Source: Eubacteriaceae bacterium CHKCI004 (GTDB taxonomy: Bacteria > Bacillota > Clostridia > Lachnospirales > Lachnospiraceae). From it: a DNA stretch of 61,071 bases. Shown piece after piece: positions 52,035 to 60,581 of this stretch. Each line of letters begins with the position of its first letter. Position 1 is the stretch's first letter. The DNA lies in NCBI GenBank assembly GCA_900016875.1, contig FCNR01000070.1, positions 1 to 61,071 on the forward strand. The letters run 5' to 3'. A model generated the notes under the pieces. The model was not told the origin of the DNA. It searched no databases and saw only the letters and a program-made list of their open reading frames with translations. The position numbers and the translations under genes were made by a program.

Positions 52035-52892
52035 ATGGCTGCAATTTTAGAAGTATCTGGATTGAAAAAATCATATAAGAATTTTGAACTGAAAAATGTT
52101 AGTTTTTCAATCCATGAAGATTGTATAACCGGATTTATCGGTGTGAATGGTGCAGGTAAAACAACTACTATCAATGCGCTTTTGAATTTAGTCCATAGAG
52201 ATAGCGGCATAATCAAGTTTCGTGGCAAAGACATTTCAACAGATGAAAAGGCGTTCAAAGATAAAATAGGCGTGGTGTTTGACAGTGGTTGTTTCTATGA
52301 TGAATTGACAATAAAGGATATGACAGCTTTACTTGCTCCTGCCTATTCAGAATGGGACAATCACACCTACAAACAATATTTGGAAAGGTTTTCTTTGCAA
52401 CAGGAGCAAACAATCGGAACATTGTCTAAGGGAATGAAAATGAAGTACGCTTTGGCGTTAGCGTTATCACATAATGCAGAATTACTCATTATGGACGAGC
52501 CGACCAGTGGACTTGATCCGTTAATGAGAGAACAGTTTATTAACATCTTGAAATCCTATATAGAGCCAGGCGGTAGAGCTGTTTTTTATTCTACTCACAA
52601 TACAACTGATTTGGATAAATCAGCAGATATGTTGACAATGATAAATGCAGGAAAAATTCTTTTTGAAGAAGAGAAGGATTTCCTGCTTGAAAAATTTAGA
52701 GTTGTAAAAGGTGATGTCAAGTATCTTTCCCCGGATATAAAATCGCTTATGCTTCACTTTGAAAAAAGCAAATATGGATTTACAGGAATTTCAGATAATG
52801 CGTCAAAAATTAAATCTCTTTATCCCGACGTGCTTCTTGAAAAGGCTTCGATAGAGGATATAATGCTGGCGTATGTAAAGGAAGGTGAATAA
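52035..52892 (+). CDS. ABC transporter ATP-binding protein
   Basis: A 285-aa ATPase: Walker A GVNGAGKTT, Q-loop region GVVFDSGCFYDELTIKDMTA, signature TLSKGMKMKYALALAL, Walker B LLIMDEPTSGLDPL and the H-loop in FYSTHNTTDLDKSA. The C-terminal ~70 residues (FGYxx-free tail, DVKYLSPDIKSLMLHFEKS) are typical of the YtrB/BcrA-like group. It pairs with the permease whose gene follows, and probably exports or resists a membrane-active compound. GAGGAGG lies upstream of the ATG. Confidence 0.9.
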   Translation: MAAILEVSGLKKSYKNFELKNVSFSIHEDCITGFIGVNGAGKTTTINALLNLVHRDSGIIKFRGKDISTDEKAFKDKIGVVFDSGCFYDELTIKDMTALLAPAYSEWDNHTYKQYLERFSLQQEQTIGTLSKGMKMKYALALALSHNAELLIMDEPTSGLDPLMREQFINILKSYIEPGGRAVFYSTHNTTDLDKSADMLTMINAGKILFEEEKDFLLEKFRVVKGDVKYLSPDIKSLMLHFEKSKYGFTGISDNASKIKSLYPDVLLEKASIEDIMLAYVKEGE

Positions 52893-52893
52893 G

Positions 52894-53538
52894 ATGTTGA
52901 TGCCCCTGATAAAGAAAGATTTAACGATAGTCAAAGGTTATACTTTGGGAGTTGTTGCAATAGCGTTTGGCCTGCCATTATTACTTGCATGGCGGCAGCC
53001 TCAAATGGGCGGTATGATTAGTCTATTAATGGCAGTTTTGATTTCTTCAGTCGCGTTTAATTTAGCAATATCTGAAAAGGAAAATCAATATCCGAAAGCA
53101 ACTGCTCTGCTTTCTTCAACTCCTTATACCAAAGGGAAAGTAATTGTTTCAAAATATGCACTTTATTTTATTATTTATATAGTCTGCTTTATTGCGTATT
53201 TAGTTGAAATGCAATTTGTTCCAGAGCTTAAACTCGTTAACTTTGCTCGAACTGCTGCGTTGGTCTTTCTAATTCAAGCGTTAGGAATGGGAATTTTTCT
53301 TCCGATACAATACAAATTCGGGTATGAAAAGACAAAGTTTATCAGTTTTGTCTTACTGGTTCTTTCTCCCGTTATTATAGAAGCAACGAAACGAATTAGC
53401 TTTTCCTCAAAAATAGTTTCACTTATGCAATCAAATTCAGTAATAGCAGTAGCTATTTTGTATGGTTGCGGGATTTTGATATGGCTTGTATCGTTTGTGA
53501 TTTCAAATAAGATTTTTGCAAAAAAAGATTTGATATAG
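52894..53538 (+). CDS. ABC-2-type permease
   Basis: A ~214-aa membrane protein with six predicted helices, e.g. TLGVVAIAFGLPLLLAW, GMISLLMAVLISSVAFNLAI, YALYFIIYIVCFIAYLV, ALVFLIQALGMGIFLPI, ISFVLLVLSPVIIEA and VAILYGCGILIWLVSFV. It matches the small ABC2_membrane_5 type permeases. ATG 52894 is preferred; a GTG at 52885 overlaps the ATPase gene stop. It completes the GntR-ATPase-permease operon. Confidence 0.85.
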   Translation: MLMPLIKKDLTIVKGYTLGVVAIAFGLPLLLAWRQPQMGGMISLLMAVLISSVAFNLAISEKENQYPKATALLSSTPYTKGKVIVSKYALYFIIYIVCFIAYLVEMQFVPELKLVNFARTAALVFLIQALGMGIFLPIQYKFGYEKTKFISFVLLVLSPVIIEATKRISFSSKIVSLMQSNSVIAVAILYGCGILIWLVSFVISNKIFAKKDLI

Positions 53539-53569
53539 ATAAAGTTTGAATAGCAAAGCCAGCCGAGCC

Positions 53570-53673
53570 AGTCAACGGTCAAGATGAACGGCGCATTGCG
53601 CCGCCGTTGACAGCCCCGCCCGCCTTTGCAGATAGGCAATCAAGGGGGCGACAGCAAGGAGTGCTGCCGCCCC
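53570..53673. repeat. Two hairpins upstream of the element's sigma-like gene
   Basis: GTCAACGG (53570-53577) pairs with CCGTTGAC (53603-53610), with CGGCGC/GCGCCG inside. Then GGGGCG-AC-AGCA (53645-53656) pairs with TGCT-GC-CGCCCC to 53673. The first may terminate the ABC operon; the second lies close before the next gene and may be part of its leader. Confidence 0.7.
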
Positions 53674-53701
53674 ACACTATTATCAGAGAGGGGGAATTTC
53701 C

Positions 53702-54124
53702 ATGACCGAAGATGAAGCCTACAAAGTGCATATCCAGTACACCTTTAACGCCTTTTGCAAGGTTGTCATTCGTCACGCCGCCATAGATATAATTTTGAAG
53801 CTGCGCCGGAGGTGGGAACGGGAAGTTTCCCTTGACTATCTGATGAATGAGAAGTTTGTCCAGCTTGCCGAGCCGGAGCAGCTTGAAGAATATCTTTTTA
53901 CTGCCTGCGGTCAGACCGCCGTTCTGTACCATGCGGAACTTGCCGCCGCCCTTGCCCTCTTGCCAGAGCAGGCACAGGAAGAAATTTTCCGTTACTATTT
54001 CCTGCGCCAGCCGCAGCGAGTGATCGGCGTATATATCGGACGGACGCGCAGCACCGCGGGGCGGCATATCCAGCTTGCCTTGAAGCGGCTCCGGCGGCTC
54101 ATGGAGGGAAAACGCTATGAGTAA
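53702..54124 (+). CDS. Sigma-70-like regulator of the mobilisable element
   Basis: A 140-aa protein of the short sigma-like family common in Tn916- and Tn4451-type elements. The C-terminal region-4-like HTH reads LPEQAQEEIFRYYFLRQPQR followed by RSTAGRHIQLALKRLRRLM. The N-terminal YTFNAFCKVVIRHAAIDIIL may be a region-2 relic. AGAGGGGG lies upstream of the ATG. It overlaps the following HTH gene by 8 nt. Likely controls element genes. Confidence 0.85.
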   Translation: MTEDEAYKVHIQYTFNAFCKVVIRHAAIDIILKLRRRWEREVSLDYLMNEKFVQLAEPEQLEEYLFTACGQTAVLYHAELAAALALLPEQAQEEIFRYYFLRQPQRVIGVYIGRTRSTAGRHIQLALKRLRRLMEGKRYE

Positions 54125-54314
54125 ACTTCTCCCTTATGAAACAATCGTCAAAGCCCATGAGGGCGACCCGGACGCAATCGACACCGTTCTTTCCCACTAC
54201 GCCGGATATATCCGCTACTGTTCCAAAGTACACGGGAAAGTCAATGCCGAGGTTGAGGAATATGTGAAGCAGAAGCTAATTGCCGCGCTGTTCAAGTTTC
54301 GTTTCGACCGTTGA
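54117..54314 (+). CDS. Small HTH protein paired with sigma-like gene
   Basis: A 65-aa protein, YETIVKAHEGDPDAIDTVLS then HYAGYIRYCSKVHG, of the helix-turn-helix family that nearly always follows the sigma-like gene in these elements (similar to the Tn916 orf7/orf8 pair). The end (KLIAALFKFRFDR) is as in the family. Probably modulates the sigma-like protein. Confidence 0.8.
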   Translation: MSKLLPYETIVKAHEGDPDAIDTVLSHYAGYIRYCSKVHGKVNAEVEEYVKQKLIAALFKFRFDR

Positions 54315-54367
54315 GCTATATCCCATATCAAGCAAGAAAAATTCAAGCTGCTTTTCAAACCGTCTCA

Positions 54368-54396
54368 TTGCATGGAATGGTTTGCTCCACTATAAT
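54368..54396 (+). promoter_or_regulatory. Promoter of alkyltransferase-like gene
   Basis: TTGCAT (54368-54373), 17 bp, TATAAT (54391-54396), 22 nt before the ATG with GGAGG between. Confidence 0.7.
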
Positions 54397-54417
54397 TAAG
54401 GCAGGAGGTGTTGAGAG

Positions 54418-54897
54418 ATGGCGAACGAAGATAAAAAGGATTTTAATGCTATGCTACACGATAGCAAGGATATGCCTAAATTTCAGACCATTACCGACCA
54501 GAAAAGCATTGAAAAATATGGTGGAAGCAGAATGTACTTTGCCCCACCAATCGACTATGACAAGGTGATGAAACTAATTCCTTATGGCAAAGTAATCACT
54601 GTCGGAAAAATCCGTGAATATTTTGCTGAACTGAATGGGGCGGATTTCACAGAGCCTATCACAGCCGGAATTTTTGTATCTATTGCAGCATGGGCGAGTT
54701 ATCAGCGTTCCGAAGATAAAACCCCATATTGGCGAACCTTAAAGGCAAACGGGGAATTGAACGCAAAATATCCCGGTGGTGTAGAAGCACAGAAGGAAAA
54801 GCTGGAAGCAGAAGGCCACACAATTATTCAGAAAGGCCGTACAAACATAAAGTATTTCGTAAAGGACTACGAAAGTGTTCTTTTTGATTTGAGATAG
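54418..54897 (+). CDS. MGMT-related alkyltransferase-like protein
   Basis: A 159-aa protein whose centre resembles the DNA-binding domain of O6-alkylguanine transferases: LIPYGKVITVGKIREYFAEL, then ITAGIFVSIAAWAS, then TPYWRTLKANGELNAKYPGG and AQKEKLEAEGHTI. The catalytic PCHR is replaced by PYWR, so it cannot accept an alkyl group and may, like ATL proteins, flag damage or act as a regulator. It has its own promoter and lower GC than its neighbours, so it is cargo. A GGAGG site fixes the start. Confidence 0.75.
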   Translation: MANEDKKDFNAMLHDSKDMPKFQTITDQKSIEKYGGSRMYFAPPIDYDKVMKLIPYGKVITVGKIREYFAELNGADFTEPITAGIFVSIAAWASYQRSEDKTPYWRTLKANGELNAKYPGGVEAQKEKLEAEGHTIIQKGRTNIKYFVKDYESVLFDLR

Positions 54898-55628
54898 AAG
54901 TTTGTATTTACTAAATGAATTATTATCAAACCGGCCAGCCCTAAATATTCAAAACTGAATACCAGCCGCCACCGGCGCGGTCAGCGAAAGCAGTAAGTCT
55001 GAAAAAGATTTGCTGCTTTTTTTGTTGCCCGGCTCCGTTCCCGGCCATTTTGCCCTGTTCAGATTGTAGTAGTAAGTGAGGGAGAAATTTTTCTGCCCCG
55101 GCGTTTGGCATTTTTGATTTTTGTCCGTAGTAAGAAGCAAAGAGAAAATAAGCCGTTTTGTTTGGCAAATTTCAAAACGCGGTGGTGTGGGGAGTGAAAG
55201 GGAAAATTCTCTGCCCGCCGGTTGCCAAAATCCTGTTGCCCGGATTACTAAGGCAAAAGAAATTTTGAAAAATCTCCGTCCAGCGGGTAGCTGGCGGCCT
55301 TTGAAATGTATCTTTAGCGGAAAGGAAAAAAGGCCGCCCACAACGGGCCGCAAGCCCTGTCCTATCCGTTCTATGTACGGAAAAACCAGACGGGAGCAGT
55401 CTGCGGCAGTTACAGAGCAAGTTTCTACCACGGTGCCAAAATCCGCAATTCTGCGGTTTTGCCCCTCGCGGGAAACTTGTTGGGGAGTGCCTTCCCCAAA
55501 CCCTGCTATGGCGGCTTGCACCGCAAAAATATTTCCGTCCGGCAGGCCGCTTTTTTGCGAGAACCGCCCCGGAAATACCTAACAGACCAGCCTATTTTTT
55601 GTGATAAGTGAAAGGAGGTTTACAGCCC
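54898..55628. other. Non-coding region with candidate oriT
   Basis: No convincing gene in 730 bp. Hairpins cluster just ahead of mobC: CCGCA-ATTC-TGCGG (55443-55456) and TTGGGGA/TCCCCAA (55480-55499). Position immediately upstream of mobC and relaxase genes is where MOBP-type oriTs lie, so the nick site is probably within about 55380-55600. The exact nick base cannot be told. Confidence 0.45.
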
Positions 55629-56027
55629 ATGCCGAAGCGATACAACACACCCCACCGCAGCCGCGTTGTGAAAACCCGGCTGTCCGAAGATGAATACGCC
55701 GACTTCACAGCGCGGCTTGCGCCCTATGGTATCAGCCAGTCCGAATTTCTCCGGCAGGCGATACGGCGCACCGCCATACGCCCTATTATCCATGTATCGG
55801 CGGTCAATGACGAGCTGCTTTCCGCTGTCGGGAAACTCACAGCCGAGTACGGCAAAATCGGCGGCAACCTCAACCAGATTGCCCGGTATCTGAACGAGTA
55901 CGGCGCACCCTACAACGCGCTTTCCGGCGAGGTACGCGCAGCCATAGCCGACCTTGCCGCCCTCAAGTATGAAGTCCTCAGGAAAGTAGGTGACGCGGTT
56001 GGCAACACTCAAGCATATCAACTCTAA
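55629..56027 (+). CDS. mobC: MobC-family relaxosome protein
   Basis: A 132-aa protein. A ribbon-helix-helix start (RVVKTRLSEDEYADFTARLA then YGISQSEFLRQAIRRT) and the MobC signature GKIGGNLNQIARYLNEYGAP are present. It binds oriT and helps relaxase nick. ATG 55629 follows AAAGGAGG by 10 nt; a start at 55608 lacks support. Its 3' end overlaps the relaxase start by 38 nt. Confidence 0.92.
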   Translation: MPKRYNTPHRSRVVKTRLSEDEYADFTARLAPYGISQSEFLRQAIRRTAIRPIIHVSAVNDELLSAVGKLTAEYGKIGGNLNQIARYLNEYGAPYNALSGEVRAAIADLAALKYEVLRKVGDAVGNTQAYQL

Positions 56028-57615
56028 AAACGCCGACTACGGAGCCGCCGAACAATACCTGCTGTTTGAGCATGACGAGTTTACCATGAAGCCCGTCCTT
56101 GATGAAACCGGCAGGCTTATCCCCCGCGAGGACTACCGGCTGTCCACGCTGAACTGCGGCGGGGAGGATTTTGCCGTTGCGTGTATGCGGGCAAATCTTC
56201 GCTATGAGAAAAACCAGCGGCGGGAAGATGTGAAAAGCCACCACTATATCATCAGCTTTGACCCACGGGACGGCCCGGACAACGGCCTGACCATAGACCG
56301 GGCGCAGACATTGGGGGAGCAATTCTGTAAAGAGCATTTCCCTGGCCACCAGGCCCTTGTATGTACCCACCCGGACGGGCATAACCGCAGCGGAAATATC
56401 CATGTGCATATCGTTATCAATTCGCTACGGATAGAGGAAGTCCCGTTCCTGCCCTACATGGACAGGCCAGCCGACACGAAAGCCGGTTGCAAGCACCGCT
56501 GTACCGACGCGGCCTTGCGCTACTTCAAGTCCGAAGTCATGGAGATGTGCCACCGGGAGGGGCTTTACCAAATCGACCTCTTGAACGGCAGCAAGAACCG
56601 CGTCACAGACCGGGAGTATTGGGCGCAGAAAAAGGGACAGGCCGCGCTGGACAAGCAGAACGCCCCCATGATTGCAGGCGGTATCACGCCCCGGCAGACC
56701 AAGTTTGAAACGAACAAGGAGAAGCTGCGGCAGACCATACGGAAAGCCCTTGCCACCGCCACCAGCTTTGACGAGTTTTCCTCTTTGCTGCTGCGGGAGG
56801 GCGTGGCCGTCAAGGAGAGCCGGGGGCGGCTTAGTTACCTCACGCCGGACAGGACAAAGACCATTACCGCCCGCAAGCTGGGCGACGATTTTGACCGCGC
56901 CGCTGTCCTTGCCGTTTTGGAGCAGAACGCCGCCAGAGCCGCAGAAAAGGCCGCAGCCATACCCGAATACCAGCGGCATGGGAAAACCGGCATACAGCCC
57001 ACAAAAGCCCCTCAAACCGCTCCGAATGTGCAGCGGCTTGTGGACATTGAGCAGAAGAAAGCCGAGGGCAAAGGCCGGGGCTATGAGCGTTGGGCGACCA
57101 TGCACAATCTCAAACAGATGGCCGCGACGCTGAATGTGTATCAGGAATACGGCTTCACTTCCCCGGAGCAGTTAGAAGCCGCCGTTGATACCGCCTATCA
57201 GGAAATGCGCCAGACCAGCGGCGAACTGAAAGCACTGGAAACGAAGCTACAAGGGAAAAAGGAGTTGCAGCAACAGGTACTTGCGTACGCCAAGACCAAG
57301 CCCGCCCGCGACGGGCTGAAAGCGCAGAAATCCGAGAAAGCCCGCGCTGCATACCGGCAGGCGCATGAGAGCGACTTTATCATAGCCGACGCAGCCGCCC
57401 GATATTTCCGGGAGCATGGAATTACCAAGCTGCCCGCCCGGAAAGCGTTGCAGGACGAGATCGAGCAGCTTATCTCCGAGAAAGACGGCCTGTATAACAC
57501 CTATCACGAACAGAAACAGCGGTTCAAGGAGTTGCAGACGGTCAAGCGGAACATCGACCAGATTTTGCGCCGGGAGGAACCCCGCCGCAGAAAGGAGCAG
57601 AGCCATGAGCGATAA
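55990..57615 (+). CDS. Relaxase/mobilisation nuclease (MOBP-type)
   Basis: A 541-aa relaxase. The N-terminus TRLATLKHINSKNADYGAAE carries a tyrosine at the usual region; metal-binding motif pieces are SHHYIISFDPRD and GNIHVHIVINS (HxH), with HPDGHNRSG before it. The C-terminal half is a charged coiled coil (SGELKALETKLQGKKELQQQ and later), typical of long clostridial relaxases. GTG start overlapping mobC. It nicks oriT and pilots the strand, relying on a helper conjugation system, possibly that of the outer element. Confidence 0.92.
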   Translation: MTRLATLKHINSKNADYGAAEQYLLFEHDEFTMKPVLDETGRLIPREDYRLSTLNCGGEDFAVACMRANLRYEKNQRREDVKSHHYIISFDPRDGPDNGLTIDRAQTLGEQFCKEHFPGHQALVCTHPDGHNRSGNIHVHIVINSLRIEEVPFLPYMDRPADTKAGCKHRCTDAALRYFKSEVMEMCHREGLYQIDLLNGSKNRVTDREYWAQKKGQAALDKQNAPMIAGGITPRQTKFETNKEKLRQTIRKALATATSFDEFSSLLLREGVAVKESRGRLSYLTPDRTKTITARKLGDDFDRAAVLAVLEQNAARAAEKAAAIPEYQRHGKTGIQPTKAPQTAPNVQRLVDIEQKKAEGKGRGYERWATMHNLKQMAATLNVYQEYGFTSPEQLEAAVDTAYQEMRQTSGELKALETKLQGKKELQQQVLAYAKTKPARDGLKAQKSEKARAAYRQAHESDFIIADAAARYFREHGITKLPARKALQDEIEQLISEKDGLYNTYHEQKQRFKELQTVKRNIDQILRREEPRRRKEQSHER

Positions 57616-57991
57616 GTTACCGAGAATGGACTACCGCCAGCACCGGCGGGCGCGGCGGCTGGTACATGAGTGCTGTAACTACGACGCGGGGAACTGCCTG
57701 CTGTTAGACGACGGGGAGCCTTGCGTGTGCGTCCAGAGCATTTCCCTTTCCCTCATGTGCCGCTGGTTCCGTGTGGCTGTCCTGCCCCTTGACGGGGAAC
57801 TGGCCGCAGCCCTCCTGTACCGGGGGAGCCGGAAACGCTGCGCCGTCTGCGGGGCGGCATTTGTCCCCAAATCCAACCGGGGGAAATACTGCCCCGACTG
57901 CGCCGGACGCATAAAGAAAATCAAAGCCGCCGAGAGAAAGCGGAAACAAAGGCAGAGATGTCACGCTTTAGAGCCTTTCAAACCCGCATAA
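57605..57991 (+). CDS. Cysteine-rich VLP-domain protein
   Basis: A 128-aa protein with HECCNYDAGNCLLLDDGEPC at the front, the central RVAVLPLDGEL that names the family, and a zinc finger near the end (RCAVCGAAFVPKSNRGKYCP, then DC). A basic tail (RIKKIKAAERKRKQRQR) suggests nucleic-acid binding. ATG 57605 is 7 nt after AAAGGAG and overlaps the relaxase stop by 11 nt. A standard companion of relaxases in these elements; role unknown. Confidence 0.82.
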   Translation: MSDKLPRMDYRQHRRARRLVHECCNYDAGNCLLLDDGEPCVCVQSISLSLMCRWFRVAVLPLDGELAAALLYRGSRKRCAVCGAAFVPKSNRGKYCPDCAGRIKKIKAAERKRKQRQRCHALEPFKPA

Positions 57992-58063
57992 ATCAAGGCT
58001 TTTTTCGCAGGTGTCAAAGGGTACGCGATACATTTATCCTTTTCCCCCGGAAACGCCGTCCTA

Positions 58064-58858
58064 ATGCGTGACAAACCGCCAAAATCAACCCGAACACAGG
58101 GAGGTGATATTATCGCTGATTATATCATGGCAGACACGCCGCTGCCTTTCTTTCTGCCTTATCCCCGTTTTCTGCTGAAAATGGAGATTTCCCAGACCGC
58201 CAAGCTGCTGTATTCGCTGCTGTTAGACCGCTCCACCCTTTCACAGAAAAACAAGTGGCAGGACGACAAGGGCAGGATTTATATTATCTATCCCATCGCG
58301 GAGATAGCCGAAATACTGGATAAAGGCAGCACCACCATAAAGGGGGCGCTGAATGAACTGGACATGGCGGGGCTTTTGGAACGGGAACGGGGCGGCTTCT
58401 CCGTACCGAACCGGCTATATGTGAAAGTGCCGCGTGTGCCACAGGTACAGTTTTCCGACCAACTGATGGCCGGAAAACCGACCCTCATAGAGCCGGAAAA
58501 CCGACCAACTGATGGTCAGAAAACCGACCTTATGATGGTCGGAAAACCGTCCCCTAACCAAACTACTATAAACAAACTTACAGAGAGCCAAACAATGGGA
58601 GCGAGTGGGGAGCCGCCCGCGCCCTATGGCCGATACCGGAATATTTTCCTGTCAGAAGCAGAATACGCAGAACTGAAAGAGGATTACCCCGACAGGCTGG
58701 AACGGTTCATCGAGGAAATGAGCCGCTACCTTGCCGCCAGCGGGAAAAGCTACCAGAATTATGCCGCCGCCCTGCGGATATGGGCGGGGAACGACAAAAA
58801 GGGCGCCCCGAAAAAGGGCATCCCTGACTACTCATGCAAGGAGGGCGAGAGTTTATGA
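58064..58858 (+). CDS. repA: Replication initiator RepA_N family protein of the mobilisable element
   Basis: A 264-aa protein. FFLPYPRFLLKMEISQTAKL, LYSLLLDRSTLSQKNKWQDD and IIYPIAEIAEILDKGSTTIK form the RepA_N winged helix. A linker rich in Pro, Lys and Thr leads to a C-terminal helical domain. The start is unclear: ATG 58064 lacks a ribosome site, while GGGAGG at about 58100 points to a non-ATG start (ATT near 58109) or the ATG at 58127. It overlaps the DnaC-like gene by 4 nt. It resembles but is not close to the RepA at 46777, so the two elements have distinct initiators. Confidence 0.85.
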   Translation: MRDKPPKSTRTQGGDIIADYIMADTPLPFFLPYPRFLLKMEISQTAKLLYSLLLDRSTLSQKNKWQDDKGRIYIIYPIAEIAEILDKGSTTIKGALNELDMAGLLERERGGFSVPNRLYVKVPRVPQVQFSDQLMAGKPTLIEPENRPTDGQKTDLMMVGKPSPNQTTINKLTESQTMGASGEPPAPYGRYRNIFLSEAEYAELKEDYPDRLERFIEEMSRYLAASGKSYQNYAAALRIWAGNDKKGAPKKGIPDYSCKEGESL

Positions 58859-59697
58859 AGAACGAAATCAACGCTGTTTTGGAAAATATGACGGCTGCCA
58901 CCCCGGAGCCGGAGGACTACACCGGCGAGGACGGTTTACTGTACTGCGGCAAGTGCCGCAAGCCGAAAGAAGCCTATTTTGCGCCGGATAAGGCCGCTAT
59001 CTTTGGCCGTGACCGCCACCCGACAGAGTGCGACTGCCAGAGAGCCGCCCGCGAGGAACGGGAGGCCGCCGAGAAGCGGCGCAGGCACCTTGACACCGTG
59101 GAGGAACTGAAACGCCGGGGCTTTACCGACCCCACCATGCGGGACTGGACTTTTGAGAACGACAACGGCAGGAACCCGCAGACCGGGATTGCCCGCCGGT
59201 ATGTGGAGCATTGGGAGGATATGCGAACCGACAATATCGGCTGCCTGTTCTGGGGCGGCGTGGGAACCGGGAAAAGCTACCTTGCGGGCTGTATCGCAAA
59301 CGCCCTTATGGAAAAAGAAATCCCCGTCCACATGACGAACTTTGCCCTTATCCTCAATGACCTTGCCGCCAGCTTTGAGGGGCGCAACGAGTACATTTCC
59401 CGCCTTTGCCGCTATCCGCTGCTTATCCTTGACGATTTCGGCATGGAGCGCGGAACGGAATACGGGCTGGAGCAGGTTTTCGATGTGATTGACAGCCGTT
59501 ACCGCAGCGGCAAGCCGCTGATCGTCACGACCAACCTCACGCTGGACGACCTGCGAAACCCGGAGGACACCGCCCATTCCCGGATTTATGACCGGCTGCT
59601 TTCCATGTGCGTCCCAGTACGTTTTACCGGCGAGAATTTCCGGCAGGAAACCGCGCAGCGGAAAATGGAGAGCATGAAGAAACTGATTACCGACTGA
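58855..59697 (+). CDS. DnaC/IstB-like helicase loader ATPase
   Basis: A 280-aa AAA+ protein. An N-terminal zinc module (YCGKCRKPKEAYF and TECDCQRA) is followed by Walker A GGVGTGKSYLAG, Walker B PLLILDDFGMERG and sensor-1 TTNLTLDD. It would load helicase during replication of the excised element, with RepA. ATG 58855 follows AAGGAGGG by 9 nt, inside the end of repA. Confidence 0.9.
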   Translation: MKNEINAVLENMTAATPEPEDYTGEDGLLYCGKCRKPKEAYFAPDKAAIFGRDRHPTECDCQRAAREEREAAEKRRRHLDTVEELKRRGFTDPTMRDWTFENDNGRNPQTGIARRYVEHWEDMRTDNIGCLFWGGVGTGKSYLAGCIANALMEKEIPVHMTNFALILNDLAASFEGRNEYISRLCRYPLLILDDFGMERGTEYGLEQVFDVIDSRYRSGKPLIVTTNLTLDDLRNPEDTAHSRIYDRLLSMCVPVRFTGENFRQETAQRKMESMKKLITD

Positions 59698-59711
59698 AAG
59701 GAGTATTGCCT

Positions 59712-59906
59712 ATGGCAGATAACAAGCAGCACGACACCCGCACCGCCCGCCGCCCCGACTGCGTGACGGAAATCCGCATGGGCAATTCCGTCCTTGTCGT
59801 GTCCGGCTATTTCAAGAAAGACACCACGACCACCGCCGCCGACAAAATGGCGCGGGTACTGGAAGCGGAAGCCGCTGCTACACAGGAGCCGACCTATCCG
59901 GCGTGA
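59712..59906 (+). CDS. tnpW: TnpW-family transposon protein
   Basis: A 64-aa protein, CVTEIRMGNSVLVVSGYFKK followed by TTAADKMARVLEAE, the pattern of the Tn4451 TnpW family. It starts 14 bp after the DnaC-like gene with GGAGT as ribosome site. Usually located just before the serine recombinase. Function unclear. Confidence 0.82.
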   Translation: MADNKQHDTRTARRPDCVTEIRMGNSVLVVSGYFKKDTTTTAADKMARVLEAEAAATQEPTYPA

Positions 59907-59923
59907 ACCGGGGAATGGAAAAA

Positions 59924-59949
59924 GCGGCCATGCCGGGGAGCGTGGCCGC
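59924..59949. terminator. Hairpin after tnpW
   Basis: GCGGCCA (59924-59930) pairs with TGGCCGC (59943-59949). It lies between convergent tnpW and YrvL-like genes. No T-run on the plus strand; on the minus strand TTTTTCC follows. Confidence 0.65.
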
Positions 59950-59969
59950 TGGAACTGGAAAAGCTGAAA

Positions 59970-60386
59970 TCAGGACTCTTTTTTCTTTACATCACTAATC
60001 CCAAAGAGTGCAAACACCAGAGCCAAAACAATCAGCGAAATCGTATTTGCAGATACAGAGGGCATGAAATAATCGACGATATAAAAGCCGAAAAATGTAG
60101 TGATAGTATCTAACAGCACATACATACAGACGGCCATTTTCCTTGTTATTCTGTCAAGGTTAAGCAATGCTTTTGGAAATGCGCCTGCGACTAAATTCAT
60201 GGGATATGAAACAATCGACGCGATTATGAAATACAGGATAAAGCCGCCGACACTCTCATACTCAAAGCCGAGCAGACGCATGATTGCACTGCTGAATATG
60301 GCGATTATGGACAAGACGGCGATGATTAGAACAGCCCCCAAAATGAATATGATTATTTTTTCCCGCTTATTGTTGTTGTTATCCAA
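59970..60386 (-). CDS. YrvL-like membrane protein
   Basis: A 138-aa membrane protein with four hydrophobic helices: IIIFILGAVLIIAVLSIIAI, ESVGGFILYFIIASIVSYPM, MAVCMYVLLDTITTFFGFYI and ISLIVLALVFALFGISD. Size and layout fit the YrvL family, regulatory membrane proteins linked to oxalate decarboxylase/envelope stress control in Bacillus. It is the only minus-strand gene here and has lower GC, so it looks like cargo. GGAGAGG precedes the ATG. 60387-60611 has no gene. Confidence 0.65.
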   Translation of the reverse strand: MDNNNNKREKIIIFILGAVLIIAVLSIIAIFSSAIMRLLGFEYESVGGFILYFIIASIVSYPMNLVAGAFPKALLNLDRITRKMAVCMYVLLDTITTFFGFYIVDYFMPSVSANTISLIVLALVFALFGISDVKKKES

Positions 60387-60581
60387 GAGTACCTCTCCCT
60401 TATGTTTGGATTTTGAAGCTGATATGAGTATATCACAGGAAGATGAACTTTTCTACTGAAACCGGCACAACAAGACGCTACACAAAAACCGGCGATTTGA
60501 TAAGCTGTAAAGAAGCAGATTTGACACTTTTGCCGCTATACAACCAGCCCTGTTCCGTGGTACAATGAAACCACGGAATAG

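Noticed and set aside
54941-55582. Several 75-190-codon ORFs on both strands before mobC
   Set aside because: They overlap each other, contain stop-poor GC-rich sequence without recognisable protein features, and cover the hairpin-rich candidate oriT.
56425-57105. 226-codon minus-strand frame within the relaxase
   Set aside because: Antisense shadow of a GC-rich relaxase gene.
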